From Liolophura sinensis (lineage: Eukaryota; Mollusca; Polyplacophora; Chitonida; Chitonidae), in the NCBI RefSeq assembly GCF_032854445.1, contig NC_088302.1, forward strand, positions 53,164,046-53,228,045: a stretch of 64,000 nucleotides of DNA, read 5' to 3'. Of this stretch, positions 1 to 11,099 are shown piece after piece; the stretch's first letter is position 1; each line of letters starts with the position of its first letter. A program made the position numbers and the translations under genes. A model generated the notes under the pieces. That model worked only from the letters and a program-made list of their open reading frames with translations, was not told the DNA's origin and searched no databases.

Positions 1-420
1 GAGTATTGTCATGGTAGATGACATATGTAGATATATCTGACAACTATAATCAAAGACTCCAAAGTACCATTTATCCAGCTCGCGAAATATTTAACCTTTG
101 CTACAATGTATGTGAATTTTCTGTGTTTTTTTAAGATTAAATAATAGCTGATATTATCGTAGTTCGGGAAAAAAAACTTTTTTTGCTTTCCCTACTTATC
201 TTTAAAGCCATGTACAGTTTAGATATTTATGGATTCCTTTCTTTTCTTCTTTCATTGTCTGTTTTTATAATCTCTTGCACATGCGTACTGAATACAAGAA
301 TGACTAAGTGATGTGTTAGACTGTATTTAATTCATTCATCCCAATTAAAGCCATTGGTGTGCGACGATATTTGGTGAGTTCATATGCTGTAAACGAGAAG
401 TCGGTGACGTCATTGGTGCA
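1..420 (-). repeat. FoxQ2-type upstream block, copy 1 (its gene lies left of the window)
   Basis: This non-coding stretch resembles the upstream regions of the two FoxQ2 copies to its right. The phrase ATATCTGACAACTA near 33-46 recurs at about 5529-5542. The segment near 180-320 (CTTTAAAGCCATGTA, then GCGTACTGAATAC) recurs in the same order near 3010-3090 and, more weakly, near 5800-5920. By analogy with the other blocks, which sit 5' of minus-strand genes, a further FoxQ2-like gene or remnant is expected to the left of position 1. Similarity was judged by eye. Confidence 0.55.
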
Positions 421-1073
421 AGGTTTTTGTTTTGTTTTTTAAGCTGTGTAATGCAGCATGTATACACTGGTGAGATAACGGTATATATGTCTGTCATGTT
501 GACAGACATTTGTAACTTTTACATTATGTCTAAAACGAAGGCTTTAGGTTCAGATTCGTTACGGTTCATAAGTGAAAATGGGTGGTTCCCGCCAAGCCTC
601 ATCCATCATCCTCACTCCTCCAAAGCCCGCTTGGGACAAAGCATTATTCATACAAGTGTGTCACTATTCAGCAACGCTCGTATCACTGTTAAGTCTAGAT
701 AAAACTGCTTCGTGTCCTTCAGCGTATGGTGATTATGCATATGCTCTCTGTTTCTTAAGTGTACAGGTTTTCGGAAAACACAAATCCAGATGAAACCAGA
801 ACATGGTAAATTAAGATATGATGTTTACTGACGATTGAGCGCACTTGTATATATACAAACAATTTCATTTCATTCTATAAACTAGCATTATATATAAAAC
901 ATAAAGTGTCTGATGTCGTATTTTTTCATATAAATGAAAGTAAAATGCCACAGATTTTACAGTATAACACAATCGAAGTCCTGTGTTAACTGTTTTGCAG
1001 CACTGTTCAATGCAGGGTGTCTAGATATCAATTGATGAATTTCATTGAATACAAAATAACTAGACACAGGTTG
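421..1073. other. Non-coding flank between upstream block 1 and foxQ2
   Basis: AT-rich 3' flank of foxQ2. Short open frames on the plus strand (about 427-793) show no domain or codon signal, and I see no repeat or RNA gene. It probably contains the foxQ2 3' UTR, but no clear polyadenylation signal was identified. Confidence 0.5.
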
Positions 1074-2021
1074 TTAATAAATGGCGGACATGGAAAGTTG
1101 TCCCTGCTCGGAAGACATTTTCACGGTGGTCGTTAAGCCTCGGAAGGGTTTCTGGTTTAAATCAATGGAAGAGACAGACAGTTTGCTTCCCACATGCGAT
1201 GGTGGTTCATACTGAGATGGACTCGACGCCTGTGACCTCATCCGCTGGTATCCAAGGGGAGAAGCCATTGGTGTGCTCCCTATCAGTGGTGAGGTCATAG
1301 GTTGAAAACTAAATGGAGGCGGCGTCATTGGCTGAAAATCACGTGAGTATGACGTCATTGGCTGATATTCAACAGGTGATAACGTCATAGATTGATATCC
1401 CAAAGATGATGGCGTCATGGGCATATACCGGGCATTACAGTGGTACTCAGTGGCAGTAAATTGATTCCTGTTCACATTTTTCACACTTTTCCGTGCACGC
1501 CTTCTGGCTTGCCGGCGACGAAAATCTCCTTTAGAAAAATCTTCTACACAAGCAGGATGGATCGACCAGTAATTACCTTTGCCATTGTCCGCTCTTCCGT
1601 TCTTGATAAAACACTCGTTGATGGACAAGTTGTGCCGGATGCTATTTCTCCAGGCCCTTTGTTGGTTGTTGTAATAAGGAAATCTTTTCATAATAAACTC
1701 GTAAATTTCTCCAAGGACCATCCTATTCTTATGCGAGCTAAGTATTGCCATAGAAATGAGAGCAATATACGAGTGTTCTGGTTTTTCCAAATCCGTTTTG
1801 GTGTCAGTGACAATGGCTGCCTTATGTTGCAGAGACTTTAGAGCATCCATTATGGAGACTGGACTGTCACTGCTTGTTTCACTCCTCAGTGAATCTGGAG
1901 ACCCGGTACTTCTGTCCAGTGACGGTAATGGAGATGTAAGATCACTGTTATCCGAATAATGTTTACCCGGTTCATTACCCCGTAAGAGGAAGTCCACGTT
2001 GTGGGATGACATTTCGTTCAT
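1074..2021 (-). CDS. foxQ2: Forkhead transcription factor, FoxQ2-type (single exon, 315 aa)
   Basis: A sequence-specific DNA-binding transcription factor acting in the nucleus. FoxQ2 genes pattern the anterior/apical pole in many invertebrate embryos (family knowledge). Residues about 80-176 form a complete winged-helix forkhead domain: KPEHSYIALISMAI at its start, AWRNSIRHNLSINECF as recognition helix 3, then GKGNYWSIHPAC. The run DFSKGDFRRRQARRR directly after it is what marks FoxQ2 among Fox families. VSIMDALKSL (about 55-64) resembles an EH1 Groucho-binding motif. Residues about 195-270 are a string of roughly ten-residue repeats around (Y/F)QPMTS. The frame is open throughout and needs no intron. 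Two methionines (1 and 4) could start it; the decayed copy downstream aligns from the second. A TATA-like box lies about 75 bp upstream. Fox family assignment is secure, Q2 subclass likely. Confidence 0.93.
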   Translation of the reverse strand: MNEMSSHNVDFLLRGNEPGKHYSDNSDLTSPLPSLDRSTGSPDSLRSETSSDSPVSIMDALKSLQHKAAIVTDTKTDLEKPEHSYIALISMAILSSHKNRMVLGEIYEFIMKRFPYYNNQQRAWRNSIRHNLSINECFIKNGRADNGKGNYWSIHPACVEDFSKGDFRRRQARRRARKSVKNVNRNQFTATEYHCNARYMPMTPSSLGYQSMTLSPVEYQPMTSYSRDFQPMTPPPFSFQPMTSPLIGSTPMASPLGYQRMRSQASSPSQYEPPSHVGSKLSVSSIDLNQKPFRGLTTTVKMSSEQGQLSMSAIY

Positions 2022-2095
2022 TTCTGTAGGAAGGTATGTCCTGTCTTGTCACGCTGAAGTCGAGATTGGAATACCTTTTCCTTGAAAACCCATGT

Positions 2096-2104
2096 CTTTT
2101 ATAT
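2096..2104 (-). promoter_or_regulatory. TATA-like box of foxQ2
   Basis: Read on the minus strand this is ATATAAAAG, 75-83 bp upstream of the ATG. That spacing would leave a 5' UTR of roughly 45-50 nt. The match and position are seen directly; function is inferred. Confidence 0.5.
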
Positions 2105-2109
2105 GGTAT

Positions 2110-3160
2110 TTAGAGACACTGAAAAAAGGTGTGAGTTCTAGGTTGGAATTGTTCCTAAGTTTTGACACAACCTAAAGCTGTGAACAACATCAACATACAA
2201 ATGTCTGACAGGACTGACAGATAGATTAACTGATCATCTGGTAATGAATAGTCTGGTGATGCACTGATAGCTGAAAAGCTTCCAGATAACCCATCAACTG
2301 CTCTGCGGGAAGCTAGTGGTAAGCTGATCATTATGACTGAGCATAGCCGCTCTGGCAAAAAAAAATTATGAAACATCGACAAAGATTATTATTATTTGCC
2401 TGTTAAACTATCATTGAGCATTTGATTCCATTATCACTTTAACGGCAAATCTTTGTAAAATCATTTATTATGAAATGTAAAGGAAATTAATCTTACGCAA
2501 ATCAAATTTTGTTCATATATTAGAAAATATAATAATATAATTTGCCGAGTAATTGTACATATCTGTATAAACAAAGTACAAAGCGCAATGCACCGAGGGC
2601 TTTGTTATGTAAATTAATGTTACATAATACTCGAATTTTGTATTTAGCGATGGGAGGGAGTTCTGTTTTAGCTCTGATCCCTTGTGTATGGCGACATGGC
2701 CAGGATATGCTTGTTTGGGCGAATTTAGGAAAGTACGACTGTTGTTCTTTCCTCAGGGAGAAATTACAGTTTCTCAATAGAATGACGTCACAACTAGAGC
2801 TTAGAACGCTATAAAACTGAACGCTGGTACGCATGTGGCTTAGTAGTTGTATATGCCAGATTGACACAAGTGGTCATCTGCCGATATATTGGAAATAGTT
2901 AATCTTTTCTGCAATGTGTTTTAACCTTCTTTTTTTAAAGATGAAATTAATGCTACAATTATCTCAATGAGAGAAAAATTGCCTTTGCAGAATCATCATT
3001 CTCCATTTATCTTTAAACCTATGTAGAGTTAAAGCATTTATAGATTTGTTTGTTTTCATAATGTTTGTACCTGCGTACTGAATACTTGAAAGAATAAGCG
3101 ATGTGCTGACAAATTTTACTTACACCTACCATGTAACAGCTAACAGATACATATCGCGTG
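2110..3160 (-). repeat. FoxQ2 upstream block, copy 2 (5' flank of the intact gene)
   Basis: The 5' flank of foxQ2, shared in order with blocks 1 and 3. Common phrases are the run around GGAATTGTTCCTAAGTTTTGACA (kept here as TTCCTAAGTTTTGACA), GTCTGACAGG, GATGCACTGATA, and further out ATCTTTAAACCTATGTA and GCGTACTGAATAC. Conservation over duplicated copies may reflect recent duplication rather than enhancer function. Short open frames at 2155-2867 look like chance. Confidence 0.55.
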
Positions 3161-4929
3161 AAAACTAAGTTTACAAGTATCAAGCACACATGTAGATTTA
3201 TTCAGCGGAAAATATTTTATTATTTCAAGAAACCGAAACGTGCACACACCAATCTCTAAAATGTACCCTGGTAGGAAGTACATACGAGATAATGATATGA
3301 TTTATATTGTGTCTTTTACATTAACTTCATATATGCATGTAATAAATGATTTACGTCCTAAAATCGATAAGGCTGTTATTGTGTAGAAGCTTTATCCATA
3401 AACTTCACAATAGACCGCTCTTTCCCATTGCCCATACAACAACACGTTATTCATGTCCAGCCATTCGGCTAAATACATATCATGTACTTTTAGGTCTATT
3501 TTACATGACAGCGGACCGTTTAATGTCCATCAACAAGTAATGATTGGACACCGGTCGATTGGAGTGTGGAGAATTAGCTTATGGATCAGGGAATTTGAAC
3601 GAAAATTTGTAATCCTTACACATCTTTGAGGAAATAACTCGGAAGTTCTTTCAATTGTCTTAAAATATAATTAAAGATGTACTTCATAGAAAGTAAGGCC
3701 TACTTAAGATGTCATTTGATTTATTTATTTATTTGACTGGGCCTATGCACTAGCTGGCACATTGCCATAACACGAATGATAACACGCATTACAGAAAGGC
3801 GACACCAAATATGGCAACAATTAAGACCATCGAAACAATTTCAGTTAATGCGTAATTGTCTCTAAGTCTTTTCAGCTTGTTTGGAGAAAAAATGTACGTT
3901 GGCAAATCCATACAACTTGTTTGAAGAAAAGAGAATTAAACTAAATTAAGTTTCCCTTGTCTTAATCTCTGCTGCCATATGCCGTGGTTGAGTCAAATAC
4001 CACATGGTCCCACTTAAGTGCTCCAAAATGCACAATTTTCTCTTTAAAAATATATCCTATAATGTTAAAATGCTTCATAAAAATTAAATTAAATAAATAC
4101 ATTGCTACAAACGCGCGTTTTGGTGGAGAACGTTGTGGCTAGCGTGTGTTTTGACCTGATCCCTGTTGCTAGATAGACTTCTTTGTCCCTTATCGTGTAA
4201 CTGCATTTTTTTCTGAAAGCGGGTCGTGCTATCAGTTATATGTACTAAGTAAGACACACGAGTTGAATTTGCAGACTCCTCCCTATCACTCAGGGTCTCG
4301 GTAACAATTATCGACGCCCATGGGACAATTTAAACCTATACTTGTCTTCCAGTAATATACTATGCATACCGGTCCTTTGGAAAGCTCGTCTAAAATTTGC
4401 CAAACGTCGCTGGTTTGCTCCGGATTTCCTACGCCCATCAAACTGATCGCCATTTTATATGTACATGTAAAAAGTTCTTGAGAAAGGTATTAAACAACAA
4501 GTAAAAGAACAAAATATATATTTTTACGATTTCATGTAAAATGGAGCAAATACCCCCTTTCCTTCATGGCGCCATTTTTTAAAACATAAAACAGAAAACT
4601 AATCAAAACAAGAACATATTCTACTTAGACTATGTAGTTTATTTAGCATTAAGTGCATCCCCTTGTATATACAAAATTACATTTAACCCTTAAAACTGTC
4701 ATCATATAGACCATATGAACACACTCCAGACAGTTTTTTGCAGGAAATCAACAGAAACACAATGCCACACTTCTTTAAAAAAACGCATCAAATTTTCAAT
4801 TTCTCTACTACAGCACTATTACAACGGAGGTATAGAGATCAAGTAATCGGTTTCATTGAATACAAAAAAATATGCAAATCCGTTTAGTATATAGATATAT
4901 GTTAGTGTTTGGAAGAAGGTAGAATAATA
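3161..4929. other. Intergenic, nothing recognised
   Basis: AT-rich DNA between the two FoxQ2 copies. A short TTTATTTATTTATTTGA run at about 3719-3736 looks like the tail of a SINE with no recognisable body. I see no coding signal or RNA gene. Confidence 0.5.
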
Positions 4930-5285
4930 GTAGAAACATTCCGGAGCCAGTTAAGGTTCATATCCTCGGATGGGACAGAGAGCTTGCTTCCGATATATTA
5001 CGGCGGTTGATATTGAGAGGCACTCAACGTTTGTGGCCGCATGGGCTGGTATCTGAATGGAGAGGCCATCGGTGTCCCCCCGATCAGTGCTGTGGTCATA
5101 GGCTGGGAACTAAAAGGTGGTGACGTCACTGGCTGATAAATACTCGAGGAAGACGCCATTGGCTGGTACCCAGTAGGTGATAAAGTGAAAGGTGAAAGTG
5201 ACGGTGCAGTAAAACTGCCGGTATCCATACAGTTTTCGTCTTGTACACTACCTTGCAGGAGGAAGTGCACGTAGTAGGATAACAT
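4930..5285 (-). pseudogene. FoxQ2 copy that has lost its forkhead domain
   Basis: A decayed duplicate of the gene at 1074-2021. The first residues (LSYYVHFLLQGS) align with SSHNVDFLLRGN of the intact gene. After about 20 residues the sequence jumps straight to the C-terminal repeat region (GYQPMASSSS, SSQPMTTALIGGTPMASP, QYQPP). The intervening part, about 160 residues and including the entire DNA-binding domain, is absent with no sign of an intron. An in-frame TAA follows QYQPP at 4998-5000, but similarity continues beyond it (GSKLSVPS against GSKLSVSS). So it carries both an internal deletion and a premature stop. A 95-residue open frame remains from 5285 to 4998, so a short peptide consisting of tail repeats cannot be excluded. 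The upstream region is also retained. Confidence 0.82.
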
Positions 5286-5385
5286 TCTACTTATTAATGT
5301 TACTTCTCTGTTACAGTCTTGAGTTTAATAAATTGTTTTGATCGTCATTCGCTTTTCTACATCTGTACGATTAGCTGAAAATATT

Positions 5386-5960
5386 GTGAGTTTTATGTTG
5401 GAACTGTTCCCACGTTTTGACAAACCAAAAGTGCGAACAACCTCAATTTACTAACGTCTGACAGGGTTCCTGGTGACACTGATAGAACAGAGACTTGGTC
5501 AGCTGATAATGACACGTGTGGTGATCCACTGATATCTGACAACTAGAACAAAGGACTCCTAATTACCCACCAACCCTAATACTCCCCCAGGATACGTAGC
5601 GTAGGCCCATAAGCTGATGGACATTACCGCCCAAAATAATGGATAGTCATTTTCAGCAATAATTCTGTTAATATATGTGTACCATTGTTGATTTTTTTGT
5701 GCAGTGTACGACCGTATTACTCTTTGATTTCATAAAAGATGAAATGGTCAAAATGACAAAATGATTTTACACAATGACAGAGTTACAATGAATCTTTACA
5801 CCCATTTACACAATTAACTTCTCACCTTCTTCCAAGCCGCCGTGCATTTGCTTTCCTGTTTCATATTGTGGTTTGATAATCTGATTTTGTGGTTTAATGA
5901 TCTCATACACAGGCGTAATGAATATAAGTGATTTGTGTCTTAGTTTTTAATGCTGTCGTA
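5386..5960 (-). repeat. FoxQ2 upstream block, copy 3 (5' flank of the decayed copy)
   Basis: Matches block 2 in order: TGGAACTGTTCCCACG, TTTTGACAAACC, CGTCTGACAGGG, GATCCACTGATATCTGAC. Further out AAAAGATGAAATG and the GGCGTAATGAATA stretch follow. It sits directly upstream of the forkhead-less copy, showing that gene and promoter were duplicated together. Confidence 0.6.
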
Positions 5961-7754
5961 ATATCAAGACTGGAAACTGATTTCGAATTAACGATGACCG
6001 ATTTATTAAATCTTTAAGACCAACCATTCAGCAAGACGTAAATTTAGCTAAATTTCTTTCAAAATCTTGCCTCCCCGTCGTCCAGAAAAACATTCTCGTG
6101 TCATTTTCAAAGTGAATATTTCTGCCAAATCCAGAACATGTTATCACAGAGCATATTTATATTAATATTAATTGTTACAACCTTAAAAATGGTCAACTTT
6201 GTTAAATCATTTCCCTTTCTTTACAAACAGTTTTAAGTAGCTTTTTAAGAGGACTTCATCATTTCAAACACTGTAATTTATTCATATATTTTGTTTAAAC
6301 ATTTTTTGCTTGTTTGATTGTTTACTCTCATCCCATATATAGCAAATGACATTATGTACTCTAGTGCTTGTTTGACAATATAATATAATATTTAAAATAA
6401 GGTAATGAACCAATGACGTTACAAAACTTTTTTTGCCGTTCCTTACAGGACCAACTAACGGAAGAATGTTTTTGGAGAGGTTTGGGTTGTGTAGAGGCCT
6501 ATATTTTTTTGTTGTTGTTGTTTTGTGTGTGCTGTTGATGTTGGATAGGTATCTATAGGCCATACAAGTTTGCACGGCGACTTGGAAGAGGGTGAGAACG
6601 ATGTAAAAATTTGTTTCTTATGAGGAGACATAAGTAACCGCATAGCTTTCCACATGAATATATATTTTGCAGATTTAAGAAGAGAGAATGTTTAATAGAG
6701 GTGACGTGTATGCGATGAAACAAACATTCAAAGAGAGTTTCATATAAGCTGGATAAGTACTACTTCTAAAGTTCAAGTAAGTCCCGATAAGGCCAAATAA
6801 GCGGCATTATAAAGTCTTCATAGTTTTCCTGTTCGCATATTTCACGATACAGTTTAGAAGACCAATACATTTTAAGATCTTCTCGAAAACAGCATGCATA
6901 TGTGGTTTCCAACTGTTTACTACAAAAGACAACACTTTTTGTATCGTTGGCACCACAGACAATTCCATGTGTTGTAAAAAAAAATGTATGGACTAACAAA
7001 AGATCTGTTAATGGGATAGACTATCGTGTTTTTGTTTGGGCATTGTTACGAGACAAGCAGCTGGCTGGGAGACACGTAGATACATTTCCAACTCAGCTTT
7101 AATGGATTCTATACGATATTTGTGATTGGTGGAGAAGATGAACATACATTTTACAGACTTAATGTCATCATTATTAATCAATAATAGAACTGGGGCCATA
7201 CCCAAGAGCATGTCGCTTTAGTCTTCACGTCCCGTCTCGGTGTCTCAATATGACCGAGATCTCATCTATGGCGCCAATGAGATCTTCACAGATGAGAACT
7301 TGTGCAGCCAAGTGCCAGATGGAATGGTCGAAAACCATACTGATTGTGTCAAATTATATCATGAGTGATGAAAAAAATCCGTACGCTAGTCTTTCAGAAG
7401 CTAACCTTTCGACTACATTTATCTTGCCCAAGCTGGTTAAAACTGATACTGGTCAGTAATTTCTCAAGCAGATTCTCGCCTGATTTCTACATGTACAGAG
7501 GGGGTGTTGGGTAGTTTTATGGAGTTATGGTTAAAATGGTTAAAGGTTGGAAGAAAACAGTAGCAACATTCGCGCGATTGCTTCAGCTATTCAGCTATTG
7601 AAAAGTCACAATGAAATGGATTAGTAGTCCCGAGGTGTTCAAAGCAAACATACTGCTTTGTTGTATCGAAGCTTTGAGTTTTGTAGTAACTTTACTAAAT
7701 ATTTAATGAACTCTTTGACATTTTTCATGTTTGTCTATTTGGTTGTCATAATAG
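5961..7754. other. Intergenic, nothing recognised
   Basis: AT-rich DNA without convincing exons. The small open frames at 6282-7459 have no domains and no conserved composition. If a third FoxQ2 body once lay between upstream blocks 3 and 4, I cannot see it. Confidence 0.45.
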
Positions 7755-7905
7755 GAAAGCCGAAACGTGTGATGGGATTCTTCCCACGTTTTGACAAAAG
7801 CAAAAGCTGTGAACATTTTCAACACACAACCGTCTGACAGGGCTGCTACATGAAGATGGGTTAGTCGGACAGAGACCTGGTCATCTGATTAGGACAAATG
7901 TGCAT
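7755..7905 (-). repeat. FoxQ2 upstream block, copy 4 (no gene body attached)
   Basis: The stretch CTTCCCACGTTTTGACAAAA, then GCTGTGAAC, CCGTCTGACAGGGCT and AGAGACCTGGTCATCTGAT, closely follows blocks 2 and 3. No forkhead or tail-repeat coding sequence lies on its left within 2 kb, so it looks like an orphan promoter from an older or partial duplication. Confidence 0.55.
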
Positions 7906-8440
7906 TTCTCTGTTGGGGAGGGGGGAGTGGGAGCCTTACTGTCCCCGAATAATGGCTATTCATCATGACAGGTTTGGTTTAGTTCAGAAAAAAAATTTAT
8001 CCAATTGCCAAAAAAAAAAAATCTTTCCTACCCGCCGAAGAGATGGTGAACAATGTTCCAAAATTCCCGTTACTTTCATGTTAATTAGTTACGAGGCGAA
8101 ACCAAATATACACGGTAGTCTAAAAGGTAGGGCTTTGAAAATACGACCCCTTTCTTGGCAACACCAATCTGCCTCAGCAAACGAATGGCTCTGTGTCTCA
8201 ATAGGCTACATTTGTTAAACCCTTGAACCATCCACTCAGCACTCTCACCATGTCATTACATATCCCCTGTGGCCTAGGTATATAATTTGTAAATTATAAC
8301 AATCATAGAATTGACACTTCAGCTCGAATGTCACCTTTTAATGTTATTACCAAGGAACGATGTCCATGAAAGTATTCATATAGTGTTTCCCTACATCTTT
8401 CTATATCCCCCTATATCTATGCAATATCTATCCATCCATG
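7906..8440. other. Intergenic, nothing recognised
   Basis: The 106-residue open frame at 7898-8218 crosses A-runs and shows no domain. I see no structured RNA or repeat. Confidence 0.4.
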
Positions 8441-8446
8441 TCTATG

Positions 8447-8512
8447 AGTGAGTGAGTGCTTGGGGTTTAACGTCGTACCTAACAATTTTTCAGTCATATG
8501 ACGACGATCCAT
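8447..8512 (+). mobile_element. Fragment of an interspersed short repeat
   Basis: GAGTGAGTGCTTGGGGTTTA followed by ACGTCGTACCTAAC and CAGTCATATGACGACGA is a repeat start that I recall as very common in molluscan genomes. Here only about 65 bp are recognisable. It is a short dispersed fragment, probably the 5' part of a SINE or MITE; the family name is unknown to me. Confidence 0.5.
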
Positions 8513-8931
8513 GTCCATGTGTCTATGTGATATATTTCCATCTGCACCCACACTGTATGTTAATGATGAGACAAACCAAGAATCATATTGTTTAATAACA
8601 AATGACAATTAAAAAATGATCACTCCACTGAGTTCATTTCATTGTCCTAAGGATGTACATTGTTCATCACAGACATTCCGCACATCGTGTGTAAGTTACA
8701 TCTAACGTAACGGCCACACAGGAAAAGCCTGGCTGCACAACATACTGTCGTGAGGTGGCTCGAAGTCTTGCTTCGAACTAGTGCAACCCCATGGGATTAG
8801 AAAATATGTGTTCCCTTCACCCAACTCCTCTGGTCCTTCTCCTGCACAGTTTGTGGAAAAGAAAGAATTACTTAAGATGGTTGTTCTTCTTGGAAACTTG
8901 CTAGTGGTTTGTTATCCTGATTTGGTACGGA

Positions 8932-9222
8932 TTACGCTAATATGTTGGTGATTATTTTCAAATACATTGCTCGATGCCTCACTGATGTGATTTTGAATGG
9001 ATAGCAGGCGAAGTGTGTAGCGTCGTACAGCATTTGTACGAAACCTGATTCTTCGTACAGTAGGTTAGAAACAAGGCGTTTATCTAAACCGGTGATAACA
9101 CGCAAGGCTTCCTTTTGGATATTTTCTGTAGTGTTTATCTGATATTCAGTGGTCTTGTCCCGAGCTACACCTACATATTCAATAGGTGACGCAACAAAAC
9201 AGTTATACACAGATCTAAGCAT
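8932..9222 (-). mobile_element. Non-LTR retrotransposon (LINE) relic, end of reverse transcriptase
   Basis: The 96-residue open frame reads like the thumb region just after the reverse transcriptase catalytic core of CR1/Jockey-type LINEs. SVYNCFVASPIEYVGVA corresponds to the usual 'Y-slot' phrase for an endpoint of the polymerase fold. NIQKEALRVITGL corresponds to the widespread I-Q-N-x-A-L-R-I-I-T-G signature. LLYEESGFVQM corresponds to L-Y-x-E-S/A-G-x-x-P-L. No catalytic YADD motif and no endonuclease are visible nearby, so this is a short dead 5'-truncated fragment. Clade assignment is tentative. Confidence 0.6.
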
Positions 9223-11095
9223 TTTCTACTCAGACGAAACTCTGCCAATTTATAATTTGTCTTGGCAGCTTCTACAAGTTCATTTCATTAGTCTAATGCA
9301 ACGTTTAAGAATGACCCAGTCAAACACAATTTACGTGCGACCGGCATCGTCCTCGTCTCCTCGTGGCCCGCGACCCGCAAACGATACCGTTTGCGCGCGA
9401 TTTACACCGTCCTCCTCTCCTGACCCTCGGGCTGCTGGGCGAGATGTCCTCATCTGGTTCCATATTCCACCATGTAACTTCAGTTGTGCTGTACATATCG
9501 TTGAAAATTATGAATACTTTATAAAACATTATGGATGAAAAGGAAGACCGTATTTGGTTTACTAGACTTATAATACGCTTTCAATCTATCGTATTGTTTA
9601 CACGTGCGATCTACGAGTGAACGTTGCATTGTGGGAATCTTTGGACTGCCTTATTTTCATGTTATCTCGTCAGGCGGACAGTTTAAACCAGTGACGGATT
9701 TGCCCTTATGATTCTCTCGATTGCCATTTTTCGGAAAAAATAGACCCAGTAGGTTTAGTTAGAAGTCAAATGCTACTCGTATTTGTATTTAGCTGAATCA
9801 GCTCAGAAATTCTGAATTTCTTTTGGCGATATGTCCCTTTATGACTTACAGGCTTTTTGCCTGTTTTTAGAGTTATTCCCCGTTGCTGGTATTGTTTTTT
9901 TTTTTCCTGCGGCGATTTAATGAAGCTCACTTAGCTAAGTAAGCCTTTAACTACAATGACAACAGGTGTTTCCAAGAGAAGCCATCTTTATAGTGATTAT
10001 CATATTTTGAGCAGATGCCAAATAGTTGCCTGGACATCGTAGTCAGTATACTTGATTTCGTAAGGCTCGCCTGCTTTCTGTCTTCTACAGATGATCGCCA
10101 CGATATGGCTGAAATATTGCCATAATCATTCCTTCTTCTACAGATGACCTTCAAGTTTAAACACCTTTTTGTATGTGTTTTTGTATGACATGAGATGACA
10201 CATTTACGGTAGGCCTGATTCTGTTTATTGATCAGAATTTATTTCATACCAGTATAATATTCAAGTCTATATGTCACATGAGTTACAGTTCGCCAGGAAG
10301 TCGCCAAAGGACTCCTCCCTACCTCCGTCGTAACACCTGCCGCTATTGTTAATAAAAGCAGGGTCAAATTCCAAAACCACGTGTAGCACATGCAAACTAT
10401 CAAAGGACTGAGTAATCATATAAAGTATCAAAGTAGGACGGAATCGTGCAAGAGAAGCTGTCAACAGTTTTCAGTGATGATAGAAAGACACAAAGAATGT
10501 TCTATACGAATGACAAACGATAACCAGCTCTTAGACAAATGAAACAGATGATGAATAGCTTAACTGCGCCAAAGGCTAATCTTAGGGGAGCGCGACATTT
10601 TCCGCCTAGTTGGTAACCTATAGGGCACGGATCGTCATGGAGTATAGTAGGACGTCTGCATATAATTAAGTGGTTTGAATAAGAATGACTCACAGATATA
10701 AAACTCACACACACCGTACAATGTTGCGCTTTAAAAGCTAATACTTCATCAAAACTAGGTGAATTGTTTTATATTGGTCTGCACTGAATTTTGCATTAGG
10801 CAAGTTTGTGCAGGCAGGCACGTTGGAAGCAGTTTGAAAGTGATACGGCCATCGGTCGACTATCCCACCACAAAAGGTGAAGGTCGCGGGGCCGCCTTGG
10901 CCTCGGAAGCTTTTGGGATGCCAGACGGCAGGAAATGCCCTGAAATCGTTTTATGGAATTTTTATTCTTTACATAGATACATTGTAGTTTTATGTGTTTC
11001 ACAGTCTACAGTGTACATGTGCGTGCATGGACCTTTATTTTGTTGGTCGACTTCAGTTTTTATTCATTTTTTTTATTTGCTGGCACTACAGTCTG
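9223..11095. other. Intergenic, no gene called
   Basis: A GC-rich patch (9330-9450) opens frames on both strands without a recognisable domain. Around 10267-10464, 10502-10714 (minus) and 10759-11121 (plus) there are open frames of 65-120 residues with locally gene-like GC content. One contains CPIGYQLGGKC, but I cannot join them into a spliced gene. A GCATTGTGGGAA motif at about 9628-9639 resembles the ZNF143-type promoter motif; no adjacent first exon is evident. Confidence 0.35.
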
Positions 11096-11099
11096 GGTT

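Noticed and set aside
1440-1959. Plus-strand frames opposite the FoxQ2 coding region
   Set aside because: Antisense shadows of the forkhead gene.
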